DNA of 64,000 nt from Alphaproteobacteria bacterium (GTDB lineage: Bacteria > Pseudomonadota > Alphaproteobacteria > ATCC43930 > CGMCC-115725), in NCBI GenBank assembly GCA_030041335.1, contig JASHOB010000175.1, positions 17,242-81,241 of the forward strand. Reading direction: 5' to 3'. Both the position numbers and the translations under genes were made by a program. The notes beneath the pieces were generated by a model, which searched no databases, was not told the DNA's origin, and saw only the letters and a program-made list of their open reading frames with translations. Every line of letters begins with the position of its first letter. Within the stretch, counting starts at the first letter, position 1. Of this stretch, positions 46,814-58,866 are shown piece after piece.

Positions 46814-47339
46814 CGGCTGCCCGAGACGCAAGCACGGTGCGCGGAGGACGTACCGCATTTCATATCACAGCGCCGGGCCGGACGGCTAACTTGGTTTCAG
46901 TTCACGATCCCGGTGGCCACGTCCGGCACGATGGTATTCGCGCCAGCAATACCGAAAATTGGTTGTCGTCCCCTCCCCGTGGCGCGGTCCAACAAGTACG
47001 GGCAGAAGTGAAAAGACAGGGACGACCCACCCTCATGCGGACCGCCGGCGCCAAATAGTCGCACGCGGCCATCGGGCAAACCCTGATTGACAGGGTTTCT
47101 CCTGAAGGACTTGCATCACATGATGCGATGGCCGCACTCGTGAGGCGATCCTCGCACTGATTCTGACCGTGGCACCGCGTCCGGAGAGTGCATTCAGGCG
47201 GCGCCGGCGAGGAGGTCCGCTGATGGTCACTGAATTGGGCGCCCGCCTCGACGGCGAAATCCGTCCTCGCCAGGGTGGGTCCTCGGTGCAAGCCAACGAC
47301 AGGTCGCGTCGCCGGCAATAGCCTGAATGGGAGGGTTGA
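46814..47339. other. Gap of 526 bases
   Basis: No supported gene or repeat. It ends with GGGAGGG just before the GH63-like start codon. Confidence 0.35.
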
Positions 47340-50060
<2,721 letters not shown>

Positions 50061-50217
50061 ACCAAATGCTCCGTGGCTGACGAACGATTCACAGATCGGC
50101 GCGGACATGCGAGGCTGCGCCGATGAGGAAGATCACGCGGATTTCGATCGGTGCGGCCGATTATCGAACTTGGGCGCGTGGCACGCCAAAAGTGGCGCGT
50201 CCGTCGTGACCGCGGCG

Positions 50218-50982
50218 ATGGCCAATCGCCCGGATTACGGCGTCGACGCGCCGGGCGTGGTGCGCGGCCTCGCGCTCGCCGGCATCGCCGCCCTGGCCCT
50301 CGCCGGCATCGATGCAGCATGGCTGGGCATTCCTTGGCTGACGATCGTGCTTGCCGTGATCGGCTTTGCCTTGCTGCTCGCGTCGGCGCTGACATTACGC
50401 AATGCGCTCCATGGCAAATTTCGTCATCGCGACCGCATCCTCGGACATGTCGATTGGCGTGGCGACGAACGCGTGCTCGATGTCGGCACAGGCCGCGGCT
50501 TGCTGCTCGTCGGCGCCGTCAAGCGATTGACAACCGGGCGCGGCACCGGGCTCGACATTTGGAGCAAGAAGGATCTCAGCGACAACAGTATTGACCGCAC
50601 CATGAACAATCTGGCTGCCGAGGATGTGACCGCGCGTTGCGAGCTTGTGACCGGCCCCGCGCAGCAGATGCCGTTTCCCGATGGTTCCTTTGACGTTGTC
50701 GTTTCCAATCTTTGCCTGCACAACATTCGGGGTTCCGCAACGCGTGCCGCGGCTTGCCGCGAGATCGCGCGCGTTCTCAAGCCCGGCGGCATCGCCGTGA
50801 TTTCGGATTTGATGTTCGTCAGCCGTCACGCGGAGACCTTCCGCGCGGCTGGTATGACGGTCGACTGCGACGGTCCCTATTTGTGGGACGCGTTCCCGCC
50901 GCAAAAGATCGCAATCGCGCGACAGCCGCACTCGGTCTCGACGGCCACGGCCGCGGATGCCAATCGTGGAACGATGCGCTAG
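50218..50982 (+). CDS. Membrane-anchored class I SAM-dependent methyltransferase
   Basis: 254 residues. Two hydrophobic segments (about 14-33 and 37-60) are followed by a class I Rossmann methyltransferase: motif I VLDVGTGRGLLL, an acidic residue after the second strand (GLDIW), motif IV VVVSNLCLHNI and post-motif LKPGGIAVISDLM. The fold resembles those of small-molecule or quinone methyltransferases. ATG 50218 lacks a good ribosome site; GTG 50206 or ATG 50107 in the same frame are possible. The gap after the GH63-like gene is 157 bases. Substrate unknown. Confidence 0.82.
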   Translation: MANRPDYGVDAPGVVRGLALAGIAALALAGIDAAWLGIPWLTIVLAVIGFALLLASALTLRNALHGKFRHRDRILGHVDWRGDERVLDVGTGRGLLLVGAVKRLTTGRGTGLDIWSKKDLSDNSIDRTMNNLAAEDVTARCELVTGPAQQMPFPDGSFDVVVSNLCLHNIRGSATRAAACREIARVLKPGGIAVISDLMFVSRHAETFRAAGMTVDCDGPYLWDAFPPQKIAIARQPHSVSTATAADANRGTMR

Positions 50983-51041
50983 ACGGTCTGCAAATCTTTG
51001 AATTGGGCGGCCTAGCGTGACGTGTTGATTATCGCCATTCG

Positions 51042-51752
51042 TCAGAACGGAATCCAAGTGCCCGGGAACGGTGAAAAAGCAAACAGCCGGTGGTGTGCGA
51101 AGAGCACAACGAGAAAAAGTGCGAGGGCCGACCAAAAGCGCCAGCCGACCATTTCGGCGGTCCTAAATTCGTTTCGGCCCTGCGCGATGGCGACGAACGG
51201 CACGTTCGAGGTCTTGGCCGAGAACGCCTCCCACGCAGCGCCAAGTTTTCGCCGGCGTTTCGCGTCGATTAAAAACGTGCCGAAAAATGCCAACAAGAAG
51301 AAAGTCCCAAAGAAGACTACGGAGGCGAGATCTCCGTTGGTCGCAAGGTGAAAGGCGGCCCAAATGACGACGCCCCAAAGAAACGGATGGCGCGTGATGC
51401 GGATGACACCCTGAACCGTTCCCGCGCTTGAGGCTTTACTCTCCTGCTGAACCGAGGTCGGATTGCGTAGGAATAGACCTTGGATACCGAGTAGGAATGC
51501 GAGAGCAACGATGATGATCCCTGCGTCCCTGATGCCGGTTCCCGTCGAATAAAGAAGTTGGTCCGCGCTGCTCGCCGACGCTCGATTGTAGCTGATCACG
51601 AGCCACACGATCGTGACCAGCGAAGCGATCGCGAACAAGACGAGGTACGGCCGTTCGCCGACGGTCGAGACGATCCGATCCCGCGCGGGCGTTCCGGAAA
51701 CAAGAAAATGAATCGCCAGAAACACCAGGCCGGCGGCAATTAGCATCGCCAT
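51042..51752 (-). CDS. nnrU: NnrU-family integral-membrane protein
   Basis: 236 residues with six or seven membrane segments. The N-terminus (AAGLVFLAIHFLVSGTPARDRIV) and RHPFLWGVVIWAAFHLATNGD followed by the C-terminal ID-x-KRRRKLG match NnrU, required for nitric oxide or nitrite metabolism in denitrifiers and related to isoprenylcysteine methyltransferases. No other denitrification gene is in the window, so the link to nitrogen oxides is by family only. AGAGGAAA is upstream of ATG 51752. Convergent with the methyltransferase gene. Confidence 0.87.
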   Translation of the reverse strand: MAMLIAAGLVFLAIHFLVSGTPARDRIVSTVGERPYLVLFAIASLVTIVWLVISYNRASASSADQLLYSTGTGIRDAGIIIVALAFLLGIQGLFLRNPTSVQQESKASSAGTVQGVIRITRHPFLWGVVIWAAFHLATNGDLASVVFFGTFFLLAFFGTFLIDAKRRRKLGAAWEAFSAKTSNVPFVAIAQGRNEFRTAEMVGWRFWSALALFLVVLFAHHRLFAFSPFPGTWIPF

Positions 51753-52058
51753 GGTCGTTTCCTCTTGTTTGGTCGCCAGACTCGGCGACCAACCCTTTCC
51801 AGCCCGCACAAACTACCGCGATTGCGGCGCGATCTCAAAGGCCGGCGAACACCCGAACGCGAATGACATCATGGTGACGGACGCGGAGAACGAACGTTTG
51901 GGCCGCCCACTCGCTCGTGCCGACTGGCGGCAACGCGATAACCGCCCAGGGCCTCACCGGCCGCCCGAAATCGGCAAACCGCGGAGATTACGCGAGTGAT
52001 GGCAAGCGGTTCTGGATTGGCAAGGCAGCCGATTGGTTGTCGGCTATGCGGGCTCCGC
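51753..52058. other. Gap of 306 bases
   Basis: Between the start of nnrU and the stop of the Mla-type operon. No supported gene or hairpin seen. Confidence 0.35.
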
Positions 52059-52724
52059 TCAATTGCCGCAGCGTTTTGACCCGCGACCACAACGCTGCAC
52101 TTGGGCACCTTTCAGCGCAGTGATCTCTCTACCGATATCGCGACTGAGGTCTCCGAGATCTCGGCTCATGGCAGCAGCAACAGCGTCATAGGGTCGTTGC
52201 GTCGCCGCCGAATGCCCTGTTTGGCTGGACCCGCCCGCAGCTTGATAGCTTGATCGCCGCGTGACTAACACCTTGCCATTGCTCGGGTCTACCAGGCTCC
52301 AGAATGTATCGAGCATCGTGTTTCCATCCGGTTGCTCCTCGAACTTCTCGATGTTCAGAACCACCTGGAAATCGGCGGATGGACCGCCCTCTGAGGGATA
52401 GAGCGAAATACGGTCGGTCATCAACAAGTTGGACAAATTGATCGCCAGAACCCGCACGATGTTGTCATTGAGGTTGCCGCCCCATTGGTCGAGATCGGCT
52501 TGAACCACGCTATTGGGCGCGGTTCGCGTGACTATCTGAGGCCTATCGAGGTAGGCCGGCAACGAGACCGGCCCGACTTCGACGGCGATCCCTCCCGGCG
52601 TCGTCGGCCCCGCCCTGTCAACGTCGGCGGTCAGCACATAGGTGTGTGTGGGTTCGTTGCTGCAACTAGTCAGTGCCGGGAGCACGAAACAAGCGACCAG
52701 CAACTGAAGCGCATAGGTGCGCAT
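52059..52724 (-). CDS. PqiC-type lipoprotein of a lipid-transport system
   Basis: 221 residues. Lipobox LTSC near residue 21 makes it an outer-membrane lipoprotein. The body has the family's TYVLTADV start, VEVGPVSLPAYLDRPQIVTR, then LDQWGGNLNDNIVRVLAINLSNLL. PqiC proteins join MCE tunnels to the outer membrane. It replaces the MlaC/MlaA pieces found in classical Mla operons, so this operon is hybrid: Mla-like ABC core with a Pqi-like tail protein. It starts 7 bases after the MlaD stop. Confidence 0.9.
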   Translation of the reverse strand: MRTYALQLLVACFVLPALTSCSNEPTHTYVLTADVDRAGPTTPGGIAVEVGPVSLPAYLDRPQIVTRTAPNSVVQADLDQWGGNLNDNIVRVLAINLSNLLMTDRISLYPSEGGPSADFQVVLNIEKFEEQPDGNTMLDTFWSLVDPSNGKVLVTRRSSYQAAGGSSQTGHSAATQRPYDAVAAAMSRDLGDLSRDIGREITALKGAQVQRCGRGSKRCGN

Positions 52725-52731
52725 GTAGCCG

Positions 52732-53718
52732 CTACCTCTTTCCAGTCAGAAGAGCATTGGGATTGCGCTCGAGGTAATCCGCCAAGGTGCGCAAGGATCT
52801 GGCGGCGTTCCTGATCTCGCTGAGAGTACCGTTGATCTCATAGAAAAGCGGCGACGTCGGCGCAATGGCACCTTGGGCGGTGCGAAGCGTTTGGTCTGCC
52901 TGGTTCAGTGCGACATTTGCCGATTTCATCACCTGCCTGGCGCCGCTGAGGAGTTGCGGCAGGTCTGCCGAGGCGGTTGTGAGCAATCGGTCGGCCTGAT
53001 CCGACGTCAATTTAAGGCTCTCGGCAAGAGGCTTGACCTGAGCATTGATGTTGGCCAACAGCTGATCAGCCTGCTGTGTCGTTACTTGCACACTTTGGGA
53101 AAGGGGCCGGACCTGCCCGTCCAGATCATTCAACGTGCGGTTCGCCGATAGCAGGACCGAACTTGCCTCCTCCACGATTTGGTCAAGCGGGAGCTTGTTG
53201 ACTTTCTCCAGCAGGCTCGCGACGCTCGACTTAAGCTGCGCCAGCTGAGATGGCACGGTCGGCAGCTCTAACATCCCGGGCTCGCCGCCGACGAGCACGG
53301 CCGGTGCATTGGGATGGAAATCAAAATCCACGCTTACCTGGCCCGTCACAAACGACTGCATTTCAAGTTGAGCGCGGAGTCCGCGTTTGACGAGATCGAG
53401 TATATTCGAGCTTTTCCTCTCCCCGCTGGTAATCTCGAACTTCCGAGGATCGATCTGGATGAAGACCGGTATGTGCAGACTTTGTCGATTGACATCGTAT
53501 TGGATTTTAATATCGGTCACCGTGCCGACGGGGATGCCACGGAACGTGACGGGTGCGCCAACATCGAGGCCACTGAGGGAACCGGAAAAATACAAGACCG
53601 CCCTTTGCTGTTGGTGTAGGAAGCTGGTGCCACCAAACGCGAGTAGTCCCAGAACCGCCAGAGCGATCGCGCCAACGACAAAACCGCCGATCAGTCTTGG
53701 ATTGGTTCTTTTTGCCAC
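52732..53718 (-). CDS. MlaD-family MCE-domain substrate-binding protein
   Basis: 328 residues. One N-terminal membrane anchor (about 10-32), then a single MCE domain (about 38-115, VLYFSGSLSGLDVGAPVTFRGIPVGTV). After it, about 200 residues form a long helical region with a roughly 25-residue periodicity (VRPLSQSVQVTTQQADQLL, VKPLAESLKLTSDQADRLL), suggesting a needle-like tunnel reaching toward the outer membrane. This is longer than E. coli MlaD (183). GTG start with AGGGGG 6 bases upstream. It lies between the ATPase and lipoprotein genes with short gaps. Confidence 0.92.
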   Translation of the reverse strand: MAKRTNPRLIGGFVVGAIALAVLGLLAFGGTSFLHQQQRAVLYFSGSLSGLDVGAPVTFRGIPVGTVTDIKIQYDVNRQSLHIPVFIQIDPRKFEITSGERKSSNILDLVKRGLRAQLEMQSFVTGQVSVDFDFHPNAPAVLVGGEPGMLELPTVPSQLAQLKSSVASLLEKVNKLPLDQIVEEASSVLLSANRTLNDLDGQVRPLSQSVQVTTQQADQLLANINAQVKPLAESLKLTSDQADRLLTTASADLPQLLSGARQVMKSANVALNQADQTLRTAQGAIAPTSPLFYEINGTLSEIRNAARSLRTLADYLERNPNALLTGKR

Positions 53719-53727
53719 CGAATCCCC

Positions 53728-54567
53728 CTATCCTGCGGCCGCGCCGCCGACCTCAGTCGCCGCCTGAGCGCCAAGTTCGCCGCGCAACAGAAAATTACGA
53801 ACCTTTGGATCGCTGGAATGATCGCGAAGCACCCGGGGATCGCCATGAGCGATCATCGTCTTGGTGTCGGCATCAAGGAATATCGAGTCATCTGCAATGG
53901 CGAAAATGCTGGCGAGCTCATGCGTCACGATCACTATGGTCGCACCCAAGCTATCTCGAAGTTGGAGTATCAGGTCATCGAGCAGCCGCGAACTAATGGG
54001 ATCAAGACCAGCCGAGGGCTCGTCGCAAAAGAGAATATCGGGGTCGAGTGCCATTGCCCGCGCCAGACCAGCGCGTTTGCGCATGCCGCCGCTGATCTCG
54101 GAAGGATAGAAATCCTCGAATCCCGCCAACCCGACGAGCGCCATTTTGAGCGATGCGATTCGACGAATTTCAGCCGGTTCTAGGTCCGTGAATTCCCCCA
54201 GCGGCAATCCCACATTTTCGGCCAAGGTCATGGAACTCCACAACGCGCCGCTCTGGTAGAGAATTCCGAACTGCCGCTTGATCCGTAGCTGGTCGACCGC
54301 GGACGCTTTCCAGAAATCTACGCTCCCGTAAAACACCTCTCCCCGTGCCGGCTCCATCAATCCGACCAGATGTTTAAGGAGCGTGCTCTTGCCACAGCCG
54401 CTGCCACCCATGATGATGAATATCTCGCCGCGGCGGATCGTAAAGTTGAGATCGCGTTGTATCAGGAAGTCGCCATACGCCATGTCGAGATTTCGCACGG
54501 AGATATGTGCTTCGGCTTGGGTCTCTGCGTCGCCCGTCTGCGGTGATTGGTCAGATGCCGAGGACAT
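53728..54567 (-). CDS. MlaF-type ABC ATP-binding protein
   Basis: 279 residues. Walker A GGSGCGKST, Q-loop LYQSGALWSSMT, signature ISGGMRKRAGLARAM, Walker B ILFCDEPSAGLDP and switch His in THELASI, all as in MlaF. Powers phospholipid movement with the MlaE permease. Its start lies 17 bases inside the MlaE gene, an overlap implying coupling. Confidence 0.94.
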   Translation of the reverse strand: MSSASDQSPQTGDAETQAEAHISVRNLDMAYGDFLIQRDLNFTIRRGEIFIIMGGSGCGKSTLLKHLVGLMEPARGEVFYGSVDFWKASAVDQLRIKRQFGILYQSGALWSSMTLAENVGLPLGEFTDLEPAEIRRIASLKMALVGLAGFEDFYPSEISGGMRKRAGLARAMALDPDILFCDEPSAGLDPISSRLLDDLILQLRDSLGATIVIVTHELASIFAIADDSIFLDADTKTMIAHGDPRVLRDHSSDPKVRNFLLRGELGAQAATEVGGAAAG

Positions 54568-55699
54568 TGGTCAGCACCGCAAAAAAGCCGTCCGTCACAA
54601 TTATCAGCACAATGGCGGTCACGACGGCCGACGTGGCGGCCTGACCTACGGCCGAGGCGCTGCGCCCGCTCTGGATACCCCGCATGCAACCCGAAAGAGC
54701 CACCAAGACGCCGAACACAGAACTCTTCACGATACCAACGGCAAAATCGACCAAACCAACGCCGTGAATCGTTTCGTTGACATACTGCGTGACCGACAGG
54801 CCAAGCATGCCGACCCCTACGACGGCGCCACCCAGGATTCCCATGAAATCGGCATAAAGGCACAGCAGAGGCATCATCAGGATGAGCGCGAGCATGCGCG
54901 GCAGAACAAGAAATTCCATTGGCGATAGACCAAACGTCGACAACGCATCGATTTCCTCGTTGACTTGCATGGTCCCCAGCTGCGCCGCAAAGGCAGCTCC
55001 TGTCCGGCCCGCCATGATGATGGCCGTCATCAGAGCGCCCATCTCGCGGGCCATGGCAACGCCTACTAGGTCTGCGACGTAAATTTGTGCACCAAACTGT
55101 TGGAGCTGAATCGCGCCGACAAAGGCAAGAATGAGACCGACCAGAAAGGAAATCAGAGTTACGATGGGGAGCGCGGCTGCACCGCACTCGTACACTACCT
55201 CGACGAAGTCTGATCGACGAAAGCGGGCGCGAAAAACAATGAGTTTGCCGAACGATTCTGTGGCTTGACCGAGAAACTCAAGCATACCTCCGAAAGAGCG
55301 CCATAGTTTAACGGTTTCGTCGCCGACCAGGGTCAGAAAGCCATGGGCCGCCGACGATCGACGAGCACCTTGCCGTTCCGGGACGGCCGTGGCCAACGTC
55401 AGAAGCCGGCGGGCGCCCGCCGGCAAATCGCCGGCGTCGAAATCGACGTTGCGCGCGCGGCACGCTTCCCTGACCCCAACCAAAAAGGCCAGTAGGCCGC
55501 TATCCCAGTGGTGCAAGCCCGAGGCGTCAACGACGAGTCTCTGCAGCCTGTCTTGAGATCTGAGCAGCTCTTGGAAGGACGCAGGGGTTGGCAGCCCACT
55601 CCTAAGCCTCCAGTCGCCCGTAAGCCTTAAGCTAATGTCGCCCGAGGCCAGCCGACCCAAGGCTATTTGAGCTCCGTCGCGATAAGCATCGACCGCCAT
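54551..55699 (-). CDS. MlaE-type lipid ABC permease with N-terminal STAS domain
   Basis: 382 residues. About 20-105 is a STAS domain (RLVVDASGLHHWDSGLLAFLVGVREACRARNVDF), fused in front of the MlaE permease fold (about 165-382, with EVVYECGAAALPIV, AMAREMGALMTAIIMAGRTGAA and SAVVTAIVLIIVTD). In E. coli the STAS protein MlaB is separate; here fusion supplies it. First gene of the operon MlaE-STAS, MlaF, MlaD, PqiC. Confidence 0.93.
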   Translation of the reverse strand: MAVDAYRDGAQIALGRLASGDISLRLTGDWRLRSGLPTPASFQELLRSQDRLQRLVVDASGLHHWDSGLLAFLVGVREACRARNVDFDAGDLPAGARRLLTLATAVPERQGARRSSAAHGFLTLVGDETVKLWRSFGGMLEFLGQATESFGKLIVFRARFRRSDFVEVVYECGAAALPIVTLISFLVGLILAFVGAIQLQQFGAQIYVADLVGVAMAREMGALMTAIIMAGRTGAAFAAQLGTMQVNEEIDALSTFGLSPMEFLVLPRMLALILMMPLLCLYADFMGILGGAVVGVGMLGLSVTQYVNETIHGVGLVDFAVGIVKSSVFGVLVALSGCMRGIQSGRSASAVGQAATSAVVTAIVLIIVTDGFFAVLTNVLGI

Positions 55700-56115
55700 G
55701 TCCGTCCATCAAAGGGAAGCTGGCACCGTGCGGACAGGAGCCACCCCGATTGGATAAGGCCCACAAGCGGTCGGGCCTTTGACTCTCTTGCGCACGCACT
55801 GCTTCCGATACGAAATTGGACTACGTAGACTGCCCATTGACTATCCGGGAATACCCTGAGCATCCCCTAAAAACTCAATTGTTGAGGGAAGATGCATGCC
55901 CCGATTCAGTAGGGTTTTTCAGCATTCACGGTCGCTGGACCGCGGGGGCGGGCCGATGCTACCGGGATCCCTCGGGGAATCCCATGGCACTCTCTCGGCA
56001 ATTGGGCTTCCCGGGCGGAGAGGAGCCGTCGCCCGGTTCGGTCCGGCCAGAGCGTCGGAGTAAACATTGACGCCCTTAGTGCAACGAACGGCCCGGCCGG
56101 GCCGAGAAACGTGAT
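55700..56115. other. Gap of 416 bases upstream of the Mla-type operon
   Basis: Presumably holds the operon promoter on its left. At 56089-56104 a 16-base perfect palindrome CGGCCCGGCCGGGCCG lies 12 bases past the SMP-30 stop and could serve as that gene's 3' end. No gene seen. Confidence 0.45.
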
Positions 56116-57030
56116 TTAACCGGCGAAGCGCGGTTCGGGTAGCCCTTTGATACCGAGGTCGCGAATGCGAAAGAGATGACCCGCGCCGAATTGCGGCTTT
56201 TCTTCAACCGCAAAATGGTCGTGGACTGCCGGATGCTTCACCCGCGCCATTGACGTCACGTAGATTTCGTCAAGATTGGCGCCCCCGAACATGACGCTGG
56301 TGACGTTGCGCACCGGCATGCCGATTCGCCGCTCGACCGTGCCATCAGGCGCATACCGGACCAGATCGCCTGATATCAACCGCGCGTTCCAGAGATACCC
56401 TTCGGCGTCAACCGTCGAGCCGTCTGCAACCCCTGCATCGAACGCCGTGCTCGCGAAGAGTCGCCGGTGCGACGGCGTGCCACTGGAGACGTCGAAATCG
56501 TAAGCCCAGATTTCTTCTTGGAACGTGTCGGCAAAATAGAAGGTCTTGTCGTCGGGGCTCCAACAGGGTCCGTTAGAGCAGATGATGCCGTCATCAACCT
56601 TGGTGACCGTGAGATCGGGGTCGAGGCGCCACAACGCGCAGATCTTCAGCTCTTCTTTGTCGTCCATGCCTCCCGCAAAGAAGCGACCCCGGCGATCGCA
56701 TTTACCGTCGTTTAGCCGCGTTCGCGGCTGGTCGGGGTCGACCAGCGAAATCAGTTCGAGCGCGCCGGTGCCGAAGTCGAAAAAGTAAAATCCATCGTCG
56801 AGCGCCAAGACTGCGCCGCCATTGCCCCGCAGTGCCATCGCGCCAACATCGTGATCAAGGTTCCATTGCCTGGTTTTGCCCGTCTTCGGATCGAGATGCC
56901 AAATCGAGGATTTGCCGACGCGACGGCCGGTGCCGTCGACCCAATAGAGCCCACCTTCTTCGACGTCCCAGACCGGTCCTTCGCCCAGGTGGTTACCGCA
57001 CTCGACGACACATTCGATCGAATAGGACAT
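56116..57030 (-). CDS. SMP-30/gluconolactonase-family hydrolase
   Basis: 304 residues, six-bladed propeller. LGEGPVWDVEEGGLYWVDGTGRRV holds the first metal ligand Glu; NDGKCDRRGRFFAGGM, CSNGPCWSPDDKTFYFADT and DGSTVDAEGYLWNARL supply the remaining Asn and Asp ligands. Catalyses lactone hydrolysis such as sugar-acid lactones. ATG 57030 is supported by GGAGAG 6 bases upstream. Transcribed alone and divergent from the TPR-barrel gene. It could hydrolyse lactones made by the quinoprotein cluster, but it is far from it. Confidence 0.92.
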   Translation of the reverse strand: MSYSIECVVECGNHLGEGPVWDVEEGGLYWVDGTGRRVGKSSIWHLDPKTGKTRQWNLDHDVGAMALRGNGGAVLALDDGFYFFDFGTGALELISLVDPDQPRTRLNDGKCDRRGRFFAGGMDDKEELKICALWRLDPDLTVTKVDDGIICSNGPCWSPDDKTFYFADTFQEEIWAYDFDVSSGTPSHRRLFASTAFDAGVADGSTVDAEGYLWNARLISGDLVRYAPDGTVERRIGMPVRNVTSVMFGGANLDEIYVTSMARVKHPAVHDHFAVEEKPQFGAGHLFRIRDLGIKGLPEPRFAG

Positions 57031-57131
57031 GGCAACTCTCCGCAATGGATAGCATCGCGATCAGTCATATTTTTCGGTGGTGTCATTAAACATTAACGAA
57101 CAAGCTGACGGCCACTGATGCTTGCCATATC

Positions 57132-58565
57132 ATGAGGCAAATCGGTCACCTAAAAAGGGTTTGCCAGATGTGGCCTTTCAGCAGGGGGAGCCGCACTCGC
57201 AGGTTGGGACGGGGCAAGGTCGTATCGCCGTTGCTGCAGATTGCCATCGTCATTGCCGGCACGGTACCCCTGCCCATTATTTCAGCAAGCGCTGACAACG
57301 CGTCAGATCTTCCCCCCGACGCGGCAGCTTCGCGAGAAGCCGATGCCTTGTTTAGGGAGTTGCTCAAGGACCCCAAGAATGTCGAGCTTACCTTTCGCTA
57401 CGCGGAGGCGGCAATCAAGGCCGGCAACATCGAAGCCGGGATCTCGTCGCTTGAGCGCCTCTTGTTGCTTGACCGTAGTTTTCCCGGCGTAAAATTGGAG
57501 TTGGCGGAGCTCTACGCTCGGCTTCATTCCTATGCAATGGCGAAATCCTACCTTGCTCAGGCTGAGCAAGAGCCCGGACTTGACGAAAACGCCAAAGCAC
57601 GAATTCGCGCCCTGCGCGATGAGCTCGGACTTGCGAGATCGCCGTCCAAATTGACGACCGAGGTTTTCGTCGGTGTACGCCACCAATCAGATGCGTCGGC
57701 GGAGCCGGCGGGATCGGACATTGTCGCTGGCGGGGTCCCGGAGACACTGACCACGATTTTTCTCGGCAAACCAGCTTGGGACGTGTTTGCGTCAGGCAAT
57801 GTCCAGCACAGCTATAATTTCGGCAACTTCAAGCTCGAAAGCGACATGCTGGCGTATTACTCGGCATCTCTTGGGCACAGCGAGCTTGACGTTGGCGCGG
57901 TCGAGGTCAGTACCGGGCCGCGGTTCGACTTCGATATCGGGGATGTGCACTTGGCTTCGACACGCGCCTACGTCGTTGCCGACGAGGTTGGTGTGGGCAA
58001 CAGCCAGTTCCTGAAGAGTGTCGGCACCGGATTGAGCTTCGATCGACCTATCATCGACAGGCTTTCCGGAGCCGGCTTTTACGAGTTTCGAACCGAATGG
58101 TTCAGTCCGATAGCGCTGTCGCCGGCTGCAAACCTAATGAATGGGAATGTTAATTCGTTTGGCTTGGCGCTGTCATACCAAGTCGTCGACAACGGCAATC
58201 TTGGCCTTCAAGTCAGCTATGCCCTGACAAACGATTTCACCGATATTGGATCCAATAAAGGCCTGGTTATCCATCTGAGCTATTCTCAGCTCTTTCCACT
58301 CCCGAAGAGACTGGGCGTGGGGCCGCTCGAATTGTCATCGTCGATCTACCGCATCTATAGCAACGACGATGCACCAGACCCTTTGGTTGATCCGAATCTA
58401 ATCGCCGCGACGGACGAATGGCGCTTCGTCGCAAGCGCGAAGCTCGGATTGACGGATAACATCGCGGCCAACCTCAGTATCGTTCGTGAGGTCATGACCT
58501 CGGATGTTCCAGCGAACCGAATGAACAACACGCAAATCATCCTGGGCGCGATCTTGGCCTACTGA
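57132..58565 (+). CDS. TPR-containing outer-membrane beta-barrel protein
   Basis: 477 residues. A signal-anchor segment is at about 34-52 (preceded by a long basic N-terminus; ATG 57168 is an alternative start), then two or three TPR-like helices pairs at about 65-160 (DPKNVELTFRYAEAAIKAGNIEAGISSLERLL) and from about 175 repeated amphipathic strands ending in the C-terminal aromatic Y (QIILGAILAY). The plan resembles surface-assembly or secretion barrels with a periplasmic TPR. Followed by a strong terminator, so the FecR gene has its own promoter. GTCATTAA occurs upstream of both genes (57083 and 58754). Confidence 0.82.
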   Translation: MRQIGHLKRVCQMWPFSRGSRTRRLGRGKVVSPLLQIAIVIAGTVPLPIISASADNASDLPPDAAASREADALFRELLKDPKNVELTFRYAEAAIKAGNIEAGISSLERLLLLDRSFPGVKLELAELYARLHSYAMAKSYLAQAEQEPGLDENAKARIRALRDELGLARSPSKLTTEVFVGVRHQSDASAEPAGSDIVAGGVPETLTTIFLGKPAWDVFASGNVQHSYNFGNFKLESDMLAYYSASLGHSELDVGAVEVSTGPRFDFDIGDVHLASTRAYVVADEVGVGNSQFLKSVGTGLSFDRPIIDRLSGAGFYEFRTEWFSPIALSPAANLMNGNVNSFGLALSYQVVDNGNLGLQVSYALTNDFTDIGSNKGLVIHLSYSQLFPLPKRLGVGPLELSSSIYRIYSNDDAPDPLVDPNLIAATDEWRFVASAKLGLTDNIAANLSIVREVMTSDVPANRMNNTQIILGAILAY

Positions 58566-58669
58566 GGTGCGGGACGGCGCTTCGGATAGCGCCGCCGTCG
58601 TTCGAACGCTATCGCCTTGCCCGACCTCGTTCGAGGAGCCGGGGATCAGACTGCTTTTGTGTGCTGACA

Positions 58670-58715
58670 ACGCCCAGATCTGAACGGGTCCAAGATCTGG
58701 GCGTCTTGCTTTTTT
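58670..58715 (+). terminator. Rho-independent terminator
   Basis: 12-bp perfect stem (ACGCCCAGATCT and its complement) with an 11-base loop, then a run of six T at 58710-58715. It ends the TPR-barrel transcript. Confidence 0.9.
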
Positions 58716-58866
58716 AACTATGTTTTAATCTTGCGATGGGCTTTAATGCCATTGTCATTAAGTTTCGTCCAGCAACCCAGGCTGCGTGGGCAGACCGCTG
58801 CGGGGGAGAAGTGGTCATTCGGTTTCACCGGCGTCGGCTGTCTCGTGGCATGCCCGAGGATTTCGC

